Source of the DNA: Rhizophagus sp. LPA8_4_AMF
Taxonomy: Eukaryota; Glomeromycota; Glomeromycetes; Glomerales; Glomeraceae
Direction of reading: 5' to 3'
DNA: 21,569 bases
Assembly (NCBI GenBank): GCA_021464525.1
Contig: JADRCO010001190.1
Span: 1 to 21,569, forward strand
Shown here: positions 1 through 9,479 of the stretch, piece after piece
How positions within the stretch are numbered: position 1 is the first letter of the stretch
Layout of the letters: each line of letters opens with the position of its first letter
Notes under the pieces: model-generated
The model's database searches: none
Told to the model about the DNA's origin: nothing
The model's input: only the letters and a program-made list of their open reading frames with translations
Position numbers and translations under genes: made by a program

Positions 1-1260
1 TTGATTTTCCAAAAATTTATATTTTTCTGCAATTCGATGATATTATATATAGTAAGTAACCTTTTCAAAATAAAACGAAAAATTATGTGCGCAGTCTTAT
101 ATATCAAATTAGATTGGCAGATTTTCATTGCCTGATTCTAATTTAATAAAAAAACTATCGACGATCAAAAATGATCGAATCTCATTTACAGTACCTACAT
201 ATGTTATTTATCGATTAAATTAACTATTCCGTATTTCGCTATAACAAAAAAGTCACCTTCTTTCCTGATTAAACAAGCTTGTGCAATTTTGTTTGACAAT
301 ATATTAAAGGAATTATTATTGTCACTACAATGAACAAAATATAGATGGAAAACAGTATCCTAAAATCGAATATCAAATGTAATTTTCCGGAATCTACTTT
401 TTTAAGGCGGCTGCAAGAGTCATTAATATATTGAAACGAATTCCGATTGTGCACAGTTACCGATAATACAATTGAATATTTCATAAATCGCAGGACATTC
501 TTAATTCTTGCCTTTTTATGATATGTATCATGCGCATTGTGTTATTGTGTTATTAAAAATAAATTTGGTTAAAAGAAGAATGCGTAAAAAAAGGTGATTA
601 TTAGTCTTTGTAATCGCAATAATAAATTTTTAAAAGAAGGCAATCAAATCATACAAAGATGTTTGAATGGAGTGAAGTTATGAGACTACGATATATGCTC
701 GAATATACACTCGGAAGTATTGACATCTATAATTTGAAGATTTTGACTGGAATTACGAGTGTCTAATTTAATGATGTATTATTTGTAATGCATGTACGCT
801 TTTTAATGATGGATCAAAAATGGTTAATGTATCCAATGAATAATGAAATTCTACTATAAAATGGTAATATAATAATGAACTTTCTTACTTTACGATACCA
901 ATTTTAGTTAGTTGGAGAAAGATTTCCGTTATATTTATATATTCTAAAAATAAACTTCTATGTATTATATTAGGTAATTACACTGAGGTATACTATTATA
1001 ATATTTATTTAGAATTATCATAAAAGAAAACATAAAAATTACATAAAGTACATAATAAATACATAAAAGAGACATATAAATCTTAATTTAAGAATCTTAG
1101 TAGTTTGTGTTGTAATAACGAGTGAATCTAAAAAAAAGGAAATAAGAATAAAAAGAAAATTCCGAACGAAATCTTGAAATAACGATAACCGAAATAAAGA
1201 AAATATATGTAATAACTTTCGAAATATTATGATGGCGTGAGGTAAATTTATCAAATAGAT
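1..1260. other. AT-rich intergenic stretch
   Basis: No supportable gene. Short open frames on both strands (for example 269-484 minus, 659-766 plus, 1039-1254 minus) are low-complexity hydrophobic or unrecognisable translations of AT-rich DNA. The right end is the 3' flank of the HMG-box gene that begins at 1776 on the minus strand. Confidence 0.6.
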
Positions 1261-1776
1261 CTAATTTGACGATTTCTCTTTATTTTCTTCACAATGATTT
1301 TTCTTTGGAATCATATCCCCAGTTATAGTTTGTTTACCACGATTAACGTTTATATCGATAGGTTCTTGAACATAATAAAAATCACTATCTAATGTGAATT
1401 CTTTAAATAAATCTTCTTCTTCATTTATTGGAACTTCGTTTAAATCATATAAATATTGATAGGAATTTTGGTTAATATTATTATGATTATTAAAACCATG
1501 GTGATGATTTCGGATCGGCGTTTCATTAATGAATGCAATATTACCAAACTGTTCAAAAGATTTTACTGTGGTACCATTTCCACCAGAAGCGATTTCTTTC
1601 TCTACGTAATCTTTTGCGGCAGCTTGATAATATTTTCTTTTAAATAAATCACTTTCATCTTGCCATTTTGGTGCAATTAATCTTGAATGATCCGTCATCT
1701 TTAGTTTGCTTCCATGATCAATATTATCTTTTCGATAACAAATAAACGCATTCATATGCCTTACAGGCTTGCTCAT
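1261..1776 (-). CDS. MATA-type HMG-box protein, 171 aa
   Basis: This intronless frame encodes a small protein with an N-terminal HMG box, expected to bind DNA in the nucleus. The box spans about residues 4-65: it opens with RHMNAFICYRK (6-16), the classic first-helix pattern, and has the conserved Trp at 38 and a KRKYYQ segment in helix 3. Next comes a glycine-rich GGNG turn and a block ending GNIAF that is shared with the gene at 4730-5095, then an Asn/His-rich and acidic tail. The start is the first Met, immediately before the box. Mating-type-like HMG proteins of this kind form large families in arbuscular mycorrhizal fungi; target and role here are unknown. A homopolymer-rich stretch (T and A runs, about 1800-1855) lies just upstream. 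I am confident of the family, less so of the box limits. Confidence 0.82.
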   Translation of the reverse strand: MSKPVRHMNAFICYRKDNIDHGSKLKMTDHSRLIAPKWQDESDLFKRKYYQAAAKDYVEKEIASGGNGTTVKSFEQFGNIAFINETPIRNHHHGFNNHNNINQNSYQYLYDLNEVPINEEEDLFKEFTLDSDFYYVQEPIDINVNRGKQTITGDMIPKKNHCEENKEKSSN

Positions 1777-2912
1777 TATGTCTAAATTATTTTTCTCTTG
1801 CTTTTTTTTTGGATCAAAAAAAAAAAAAAAATTCTTATTTATAATTTTTTTTTTTCATTCTTGTTATCAGTTAAAAATAGAATTTCAAAATAGAATTTCT
1901 GCATATTTCGGTTATCGATTTCTCTTTAAAAGAATTTTGTTATTTTCCTATCTTTGATTCTCTAATTAAATTCCGTTAAAAAAAGATTTTAATTGGCTAA
2001 TTATAGTAGTCAAATAAAGGAAATCTCAGGTTACACATTATGCAAACATGCAGAATAAAATCCAGATGTCAATTTAATACCACCATAAGTTTAGTTGACC
2101 CATTCATTCTTTTTGAGTTTATGTATGCGAATATGCGATGTATGTAATAAAATTCAGCCGAGCATTTATTAATATACATCTTTGTTAATATTACTACATT
2201 TAGATTCTCATTTTGATAAGGCTATATTCTCACAAGCCACAGTTCGACTCATTATTTTACACATAAATAAAGTAAAATATATGGATTTAATTTAAACAAA
2301 ATTATATTACAAAGGTTACTTAATAACATTTTTGGTAATCTTAATGAAAAATAATCGTTGTATATAAAACAATGAATAAATACTATTATGGACTTTGATT
2401 CGCCTGTTGCGCCTCCTTACGCGTCATAAACGGGATTAAGGAGTACGCTTTAAATAATGAAACTTTATAGATAACAATTGAGTTATTGTTCCTTAAAAAG
2501 GGAATAAAATTTATTTTACAATGAATGAAAATATAGGAAAGACTTTTCCGAAGATTCTTTATTTATACCATAATGTCAAATCCGATTAAAAACATAGTCA
2601 TTTATTTGGTCATTGTCCAACCATGCGATATCAAATTCATCAATTTCAATTTTTTTTTTTTCACACTCCGAATACGTTTAGTTACGTGCTTAAATCTGCT
2701 CGTCTATTTATTTAGAAGCCCGAGAGTATATGAATATATGAGAAAATTCAATTATTTTTTGATGCATAATTATGTCACCGACTTTCTTCGAAATAATGTT
2801 TAGAAATTATATTTATTTAATAATTGTCATATAAAAAATTTGAATATAAATACCTCATTGATTTTCATCTTCAGATTTAATTTTCTGGATTTACCACGCA
2901 TCATTTACAATC
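1777..2912. other. Intergenic region between divergent HMG-box genes
   Basis: This is shared 5' flank for the HMG-box genes starting at 1776 (minus) and 2913 (plus). It holds long T and A runs near 1800-1855 and an imperfect inverted repeat at 2409-2448 (CTCCTTA against TAAGGAG, flanked by GCG and CGC) that is GC-richer than its surroundings. Frames at 1769-1957 and 2573-2803 look like random open frames. No gene seen. Confidence 0.5.
2409..2448. repeat. Small imperfect inverted repeat (hairpin)
   Basis: The left arm at 2409-2419 contains CTCCTTA and the right arm at 2437-2448 contains TAAGGAG. The outer GCG and CGC also pair, with mismatches between. It is a local GC-rich island in AT-rich DNA. 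It could be a hairpin or a relic of a mobile-element end; no function is shown. Confidence 0.35.
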
Positions 2913-3347
2913 ATGAATACATTTCCCATTATACCACATTCCTTTAACACTAATACACAAAAAGGAAGAAAGAGAGAGCCAAACGCTTTCATCCTTTTTC
3001 GTAGTTATTTAAGAAAAAAAGATAACACGAAAAAAATGAAGATGAAGGAGTTTAGTAAATTGGCCTCAATAAAATGGAGAAAGTTAACTATAGAAGAAAA
3101 GAAGGAATGGGATAAAAAGTATCATCTAAATAGAGATCGTAAAGATTCCATTCCTAGCTCTAGGGGAACCGATCTTCAGGTTATCAATACCAATCATTCC
3201 CTTGTAACCATCAACCTTACGCAAATTATTAGTGCTTCTGCTGGGATTAATGATTTTAATTTTATCTGTGTTTGTGGATGTAACATTGGTAACAATCCGG
3301 AATGCTCGAATTGCAGTATGATATATAGCAGTCAGAACTCGATATAA
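2913..3347 (+). CDS. HMG-box protein with C-terminal cysteine cluster, ended by a MITE
   Basis: This intronless frame of 144 aa has an HMG box at about residues 18-75: REPNAFILFRSYL (21-33) is the first helix, W55 the conserved Trp, followed by the Lys/Glu-rich third helix (EEKKEWDKKY). DNA binding in the nucleus is the family expectation. The linker is Ser/Thr/Asn-rich. Residues 119-134 hold a C-x-C-x-C-x7-C-x2-C cluster that could bind a metal but matches no domain I can name. The last six residues and the TAA stop lie inside the left terminal inverted repeat of a pogo-like MITE (3329-3444), so this C-terminus is probably not ancestral. The start is the only Met before the box. The box is less like the two minus-strand paralogues than they are like each other. 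Expression is unknown; it may be a young pseudogene. Confidence 0.75.
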   Translation: MNTFPIIPHSFNTNTQKGRKREPNAFILFRSYLRKKDNTKKMKMKEFSKLASIKWRKLTIEEKKEWDKKYHLNRDRKDSIPSSRGTDLQVINTNHSLVTINLTQIISASAGINDFNFICVCGCNIGNNPECSNCSMIYSSQNSI

Positions 3348-3444
3348 CGAACCCTCCGGTTCACTGAAAAAAATCGCTAAATCGAAATTTAGTAAAAAAA
3401 TCGTATTCGTTATTTCGCATAGTCGTTATATCGAGTTCTGACTG
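3329..3444. mobile_element. Pogo/Tc1-mariner-like MITE
   Basis: Perfect 22-base terminal inverted repeats bound the element: 3329-3350 beginning CAGTCAGAACTCG, and its exact reverse complement at 3423-3444. The total length is 116 bases with no coding capacity. The ending, with CAG followed by a ..TCGATATAACGA-like sequence, resembles termini of pogo/Tigger-type elements, which duplicate a TA target. TA follows the right end directly; on the left the nearest TA is one base away (TAG), so the duplication is imperfect. It would need a transposase supplied elsewhere. The left arm overlaps the 3' end of the HMG-box frame and provides its stop codon. Confidence 0.85.
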
Positions 3445-4729
3445 TAATATCATTATTTTCCGTAAATATATTTCTTATAATATTTTCTTTCTATTCGAAA
3501 ATTGGCACATATATATATGTATAATTTATTTTATTCGATACATTTTTTCATCCGGAAAAATTGGCAAAAAAAAAAATCTGAATTTTATCGACTCGTTTTC
3601 TTTTATTTTGTTCCTCGATAATGAACAAAAAAATATATTTATTTGATATTTTTAAGCAACAATAAGATTATGGATTTTCTTTTAGAATAGTATTTTTAAT
3701 GAAATAAAATTATGTTTTTAATAAGACTTACAAATAATTGAGACTGAGACATTTTCGGAAAATTTCAATTTGTTTGTAATTAATAAACTTTAAATTTGAT
3801 CCAATCACACTAATTAATGCTAATTAGTATTGTACAAAATAAGACAATGGAAAAAAAAATGTTTGTGCCGGGGAATACTTATTGACAATTGAAATGATTA
3901 TATTTCGTGCCATATGACATCATTATAACACGGAATTTTTCACAGTGTTCCCATTTGACAAATAGTACGTCATTACATTTACACGTGACTTATTAGATAT
4001 TTCTTTTGCATATGTATTATATATGCATTATCGACAGTAGAATATATATCCAGCAAAAGAGCAGCTTTAATAGTGATTTATCTGGGTTGGCAAAATTTAG
4101 GTTTTAACTGTTGAATATAATTGTAAATCTTTGCGCTAACTTCTATAGTGAATTTGGTCGATCGGAGATTTGCTGATCGATCAATCCCGTCCAATTTTGC
4201 CAATTAGCCGATCAGTCCCGATCATGTAAAAAATTTACAATAAAAAATTCTAGAAGCATATATTGATTAATAAATATTTATCTGCTTATAATTTGTTTAT
4301 TTATTAAAATGATCTTTGCCCTATACATCTGTTATTTACCTGTTAATAGATAAAAAAAATTTATATATCTCAATTTGTAGAACAATGTATAACAGCAGTG
4401 TAACAGTGTAACACTAACACGTTAGAATTGAAAGGCTAAGTAACAATGATTTTTTTAAAATTTTGCTCTTATACATATTTATAATTAAAAAGGTTAGAAG
4501 TAATTTATAAATAGTTTTTGTGGAGAAATACTTCCGTTATTTTTAACGGCTAAAAAATCATACTACTATACATATATATAAAATTCATAAAAAAAGACCT
4601 TATATAGGAAATTATCTTATAAGAGACAACTTAATATAATATATATGAGTAAAGACTAAAAAAAAAAGAATAAAAAATACAATAAAAGGGAAGCGGCTTT
4701 TATCGATAAAATTTTTATTTTAATTGTAA
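3445..4729. other. Intergenic, AT-rich with one GATC-rich repeat-like patch
   Basis: No gene is supportable. From about 4083 to 4230 the sequence is less AT-biased and carries several GATCG/GATCA motifs, plus an inverted pair: TTGGCAAAATT near 4086 and AATTTTGCCAA near 4193. This could be a small decayed repeat element. The rest is homopolymers, TA runs and the 3' flank of the gene at 4730-5095. Confidence 0.45.
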
Positions 4730-5095
4730 TTATTCAAAGCTGTAATCAGTGTTTCGAGTGTATTTGTTAAACAAATAATCTTCCTTGCTTTGAATAACGG
4801 GACATTCAATCACGAAAGCGATATCACCACACTGTTCGTACGATTTTCTCGTTATGCCATTTCCTCCGAAAGCAGCTTCTTTATCTAAAGCTTCCTTTAC
4901 GGAAGCCTGGATAAATCTTCTTTTCTCTAAATCGCTCATATTCCCCCATTCCGGAGCGGTAATTTTTGAATGATCGGTCATTTTACGTTTATTTTTAGGA
5001 TTAATCATGCAATTTCGATATTGAAAATAAGGATTAGCGGCCCTAGCAGCTCTTGCGGCTCTTGTCGCTTTTACGCGTTTATCGTTATACATCAT
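4730..5095 (-). CDS. Degenerate MATA-type HMG-box protein, 121 aa
   Basis: This intronless frame is a paralogue of the gene at 1261-1776. Over 63 ungapped residues, from KMTDHS to IAF..E.P, I count 35 identities, including the helix-2 Trp (W50 here) and the GGNG turn. The N-terminus is unusual. The conserved HMG first helix is replaced by a short Ala/Arg repeat (RAARAARAA, residues 12-20) encoded by 9-base repeats, followed by NPYFQYRN, which may be a worn form of the N-A-F-x-x-Y-R pattern. The tail is much shorter than in the paralogue but keeps the acidic/aromatic end. DNA binding is the family expectation, but loss of the helix-1 core may weaken it. The start may be either of two adjacent Met codons. 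Moderately sure it is a gene; it could be decaying. Confidence 0.72.
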   Translation of the reverse strand: MMYNDKRVKATRAARAARAANPYFQYRNCMINPKNKRKMTDHSKITAPEWGNMSDLEKRRFIQASVKEALDKEAAFGGNGITRKSYEQCGDIAFVIECPVIQSKEDYLFNKYTRNTDYSFE

Positions 5096-6692
5096 GAATA
5101 AAATTTTCGTGAAAATGATATTATATTATAACTCGAATGTTAAATATAATGATTTATTTCATGCTCAAACGGAAAGAGGCATTTTACTTAGTTATATATA
5201 TATATTTTTTTTCCAGCATAATAATCATATCGAAGTTTCAAATTAAATAAAAAATATGTTAATTAATGTTATCATAGAATAAAAAACGTACATAATTCCG
5301 TACAGCCTAAAATAACCCAAAACAATGAAATATAACAAGTTTAAATAAGTATTTTATAACTTCACCTTTCTTCATTATCGTTGTTGACCGGAAAAAATGT
5401 ATGTTAAGATGATATGATAATGCCGATCATTTCCATTTTTTTTCTGTAAGTTGCTTATAGAAACAATTTGCCTTTGATCTCAAAAGAAATGTTAAACTAT
5501 TTACGCCTCTTTGCTTCTTACCAATAAAGTAATTCGGTGAATGATGTTGTGTGATTGCTAAAAAAAGGGGATAATAAATTTACAATGATTTTTGGTTTAG
5601 GTTACAATGAAATAATAATTTGACTCTTTTTTACTCAACCTTATTAGGTATATTCTTAAGTCGACCAAACAAAAATGTTAGCTTTCATTAAAAAAATGTG
5701 TGACTCAACATGATAAAAATGACATCACTGTATCATCACTTACGCATAATTTATATCCGATTTCCGATTATATAACACCCAGACTTATTATTAAGGCTTT
5801 TTTCTTTTTTCTTTTCCAAATACAAAGATTATTGTGCCTGACGTATTTAGTGTTTATAGATAGATGCTACAAAACTCCGTAGTCCGTATTGTTGTTTTGT
5901 ACGACAAATCGCAAATTTATAAGATATGAAGTTGTTTATTTGTTTTTTTTTTTTTTATGGATTGAAAATTCAATAAAAAGAAGGGGTTATTATCTCGCCA
6001 ATAATGTTATATCCAGGTATTTCATAGGGTATTACTTAATGTTGTTGTGTCACAAATGTGACTTTGTGACGCGATTTTAATAATTTGAACTTTTTGAATT
6101 TCTTTTTTTTTTCTTTTAAAAAAAAACAGACATATTCATTACACTTTTTATGGAAGAGAACTTTCATATATTTTGTAATCAAAAGAAAACATTAAGATCA
6201 ATAAAAAGAAATTTTATTCAAGTAATAAAGGTAAACTCATCATTAAGGTCAACCAATAAGCCATTAATTAGCAATACACTATTGTATGATTGGTGAGATT
6301 GATCGAAACATGATGAATAATAATAGGTCACACAAATTAAACAATAGTTCAAAATTTTATTCTTTCCTTAGACGAAGAAATAGATGGGAAAGCCCGCTGG
6401 AAAATTATCAATGCTCTCTGATCATATGATAAACAAATTACGTATTTCGAATTCATATCCTCCCCAAACATATATTTAAAATATTAAATATATGAAATTG
6501 ATGTAATACTTTTGGATTAACATATGGTCCAATAGGATTATGGGAATTCGAATATAAAAAGTAGAGAAAATGAGCTTTCGTTTCGATTTATTCTTTCTTT
6601 ATTTCATATATATACATATATATATATATATTTTTACGTATTTCGTTCGTTCGCTTAATTTTATAACATTACCGATTCGAAATTTCTTTATT
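5096..6692. other. Intergenic region, no gene seen
   Basis: AT-rich DNA with homopolymers and a TA microsatellite near 6605-6632. A perfect 8-base inverted repeat, GTCACAAA/TTTGTGAC with a six-base loop, lies at 6049-6070. Open frames at 5700-5882 and 5889-6080 have no recognisable content. The right part is the 5' flank of the HMG-box gene at 6693. Confidence 0.5.
6049..6070. repeat. Perfect short hairpin
   Basis: GTCACAAA and its exact reverse complement TTTGTGAC are separated by six bases that repeat the TGTGAC motif. It is far from any recognised gene end. It could be chance or a protein-binding palindrome; no role is assigned. Confidence 0.4.
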
Positions 6693-7103
6693 ATGAGTGA
6701 ATTTCGCGTATTTCAATACGTTCATCGTCAGAGTTCGAATAGTCTTGAAATAGTTGGAAGGAAAAAAAAGCAGCCAAATCATTTCTTTTTATTTAGCAAG
6801 GAATTGAGAGAACATGTTCCAAAGGAAATAAGAATACCAGCATCAAAATTAAACAGGTTTGCTGGTTATTTGTGGAAAAAAAAAATGACGGAGGAACAAA
6901 GAGAAATCTGGAGAACACGCTCTCAAAGAGAACAACTGACTCCAGAAGAAAAAGAATTAACAGATCATGTTCAAAAAAATGCTGTGAGATCTTATGCTAA
7001 CCAATTAAGTGATTGCTCCTACAAAGAGTTTGTAATGACTAAATCAGTCTTAAAAAATGATTGTTTTTTGACGGATTCTTTAGAACTTAATTGGTCAATT
7101 TAA
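6693..7103 (+). CDS. Divergent HMG-box protein, 136 aa
   Basis: This intronless frame has an HMG box at about residues 23-80: the first helix reads KKQPNHFFLFSKELRE (25-40), W61 is the conserved Trp, and helix 3 holds EEQREIWRTRSQRE. DNA binding in the nucleus is the family expectation; no target is visible. I chose the Met at 6693, not the upstream Met at 6570: the extra 41 residues are a translation of a TA-microsatellite-rich leader (Ile/Tyr/Phe) and sit before the charged protein begins. The box is more diverged than those of the neighbours. The C-terminal 50 residues have no domain I recognise. It lies in the same cluster as three other HMG-box genes within about 6 kb. Confidence 0.78.
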   Translation: MSEFRVFQYVHRQSSNSLEIVGRKKKQPNHFFLFSKELREHVPKEIRIPASKLNRFAGYLWKKKMTEEQREIWRTRSQREQLTPEEKELTDHVQKNAVRSYANQLSDCSYKEFVMTKSVLKNDCFLTDSLELNWSI

Positions 7104-9479
7104 TTCATTATATTTTCGTTGATTCCAATTTTATATTTTCGTTTTTTTATAATATATAGTATATGATATATATATTTAAGTGTACATTCCTTTTCCTTCT
7201 TCGAATTTTAATTCGCCCATTTCCGTATTTAAGTTTATACTTCTACATTTAAATCGAATATTTGATCAAATATTTATGTTAATTTAAATAGTTTATTTAT
7301 AGTTAAGAACATTATGATTTTTTAAGGAAATAAATATGTTTATTATGTTGATAATTTATGTCATACAAATTATCAAAAAGTTTGTTTATTGTACCGTAAT
7401 AATGAAACCGGAATTGATTAAAATCCGAAGGTTACACTTTCCGTTAATTTAAGTGATAATGCTTGATTTTTCAGCATAATAATATTTTTTTATGGGAAGG
7501 ATAGACCAAAATTAGATGCTACAATCGATTTAATGTATTTATCTTTTATATCATTTTATTGATTTTAATATAATTTTACCATTAGGTAATATTTATCCTT
7601 TACGTTAGCAGTAAGACCGAACTCACCGAAGTGTATTAAGTCTTGAATATAAATAAAAGGATATATAACTGATAAATTATAGTGATCGGTATCAATACAT
7701 AGAAGGTTCTATATGTTTCGTAAATAATATTAATTATAAGCGTCGTATAAAAATTGCCACCCATTTATAAGTGCTTATTATATGTAGATTATATATATGA
7801 GTTACAACTTTATTAAAACTACCCAAAATTTGATGAATTACGAGTAAGTTATAACCGCTAGTTTACTTGATAAACATCGCATTATCGTAAAAAAAAAAAA
7901 ATTCTAGTTCTATCCATTGCTTGTGTGAATCTCAAAAATTTACGGGATTGGTAAATGTGTAATTATCCGTGCAACTGATTGTACTTGATTAAGAATACCT
8001 TGGTCCTTGGTAGTTGGTATGTTTTATTTTAATCCTAAGTATTGTTTCAAGAAACAAAGAACAGATTCTTTATGCTTTACTTTAATTATTTCATTCAAAG
8101 ACGCAAGAAAATTTTAGAAATAATAGAGAGGTGTCATAAAATCTTTAATTAGGTGTATGGTATTGCGTGAGTCACATGACGCAAATTTTTGATTTCAATA
8201 AAGTAGTCGTGTCACACGTTGGGTAATATACTCGAAATAACAGGATTACAGAAAAAAATCTTGTACATTTAACATTTTCTCTATTTTCTGTAAGGTATAT
8301 CACCTAAACCCAAGTCGTTTTCCGGAGAGACCTTTTCTAAATTACTTTTTCATTATAGCAGCGATAATTGATTATTGCACATAGGACATTGCTTTATATA
8401 TTACTGTAGAGTATTAGAGTTTGTCCAAGATTTTTGCAGAACATACGGCCAGATTCAGAAAGCTGTTGAGAATTATCAGAATGTAATTCTTCTTCCTGAT
8501 GGTTTTATTTTCTAAGATGTCTTTTTTTTTTGTTCACGATCCATCGTACAGTTTATATATTGTGCTTGTAATTACGTGCACAACATATTACACGATACTT
8601 GTTGTTTATAATGAAAGTTCATGTAATAAATTTGACAATAAAAGGTCGTTTATCGATACTTATGGTAATTATATATGTTTAATTAAATATAAATTAGATT
8701 AAATATTTCATATTGCGATCTTTTTTTTTCGTAAAAAAAGTTTATGCTTAGATTTTAATAAATATTAATCACTTGGTGCAGTGCGGTAAGCGCAGGACTT
8801 AAAACGAAGTATACTTTGCTTTTGTGCAACAGTTTGCCACCGGAAAACTAAAATTACTAATTCCAAACTCATAATAAATAATATATTTAGAAAATGAATT
8901 TGGCTTTAATGAATAAATACTGTAATTCCGATCTTTTATATATAAAGAAGTGAAAGAATTTAATAAATTAACTTGTAAGTATATAATAAGTAAGGTTATA
9001 AATATCAATATTTACAAACGTAACTGTGCAGGCATTTTCAATACTTTAAAGTAATAATATATCCTTGATTAATAATTAATACTTTTAATTCATAGTAATT
9101 TATTGATATAAAGAGAATATATCTTTTAAATAATGCAAAATTTTTGCTTGTAATTACTAATATATACATGAATATGTACAAAACTATTAGTACTACCGGT
9201 ACTAATTTGATTGTGATTGTTTCAATAAATTAGTTTCAATAATTCAATCCCATTCTTTGTTGTTTTCCCATCTTCTTTAACCTGATGTTCATCAAGATAT
9301 CTGGTCCGTCCGTGGATGACCCACGTTCAAAATAAGTCCAATCTCTAAAATGTAGCATCGATTAATTAGAAATAAAAATGTACAATAAATATAAAATAAT
9401 CGGGAAAATTTTATAAAATGAATATATTTAAAACATACAATGAGATTATTTAACATAATGAAAATTATTTTACTGAAAA
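7104..9479. other. Long intergenic gap of about 2.4 kb
   Basis: No gene is supportable. Frames at 8499-8702 (plus) and 8799-9008 (minus) have no recognisable domain. A tRNA-Leu-like fragment lies at 8773-8805. A GC-richer patch near 9295-9350, with the small hairpin CGTGG/CCACG, lies in the 3' flank of NAF1 and may be 3' untranslated sequence or a relic of coding DNA. Everything else is AT-rich with homopolymers. Confidence 0.5.
8773..8805 (+). other. tRNA-Leu-like fragment
   Basis: The sequence TTGGTGCAGTGCGGTAAGCG followed by CAGGACTTAAAAC resembles a D-arm plus the 5' half of an anticodon arm with a TAA-like (Leu) loop, as in nuclear or organellar tRNA-Leu. The 3' side of the anticodon stem does not pair, and I see no T-arm (GGTTCGA) downstream, so it is not a functional tRNA. 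It could be a decayed tRNA, a tRNA-derived SINE head, or chance. Confidence 0.3.

Noticed and set aside
269..484. Minus-strand hydrophobic frame, possible small membrane protein
   Set aside because: AT-rich DNA read in this direction gives Ile/Leu/Phe runs by composition alone; no homologous features.
659..766. 35-codon open frame with ordinary-looking composition
   Set aside because: No recognisable motif, no neighbour context and a length expected by chance.
6570..6692. N-terminal extension of the HMG-box gene by 41 residues, resembling a hydrophobic signal or membrane segment
   Set aside because: It is a direct translation of a TA microsatellite and T-rich leader (Ile/Tyr/Phe only). The Met at 6693 immediately precedes the charged, box-containing protein.
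8499..8702. Possible 67-residue membrane protein
   Set aside because: Unrecognisable, in a gene-free AT-rich gap, and no intron or codon signal supports it.
8761..8850. Functional tRNA gene
   Set aside because: No T-arm, no acceptor pairing and an unpaired anticodon stem; kept only as a low-confidence fragment.
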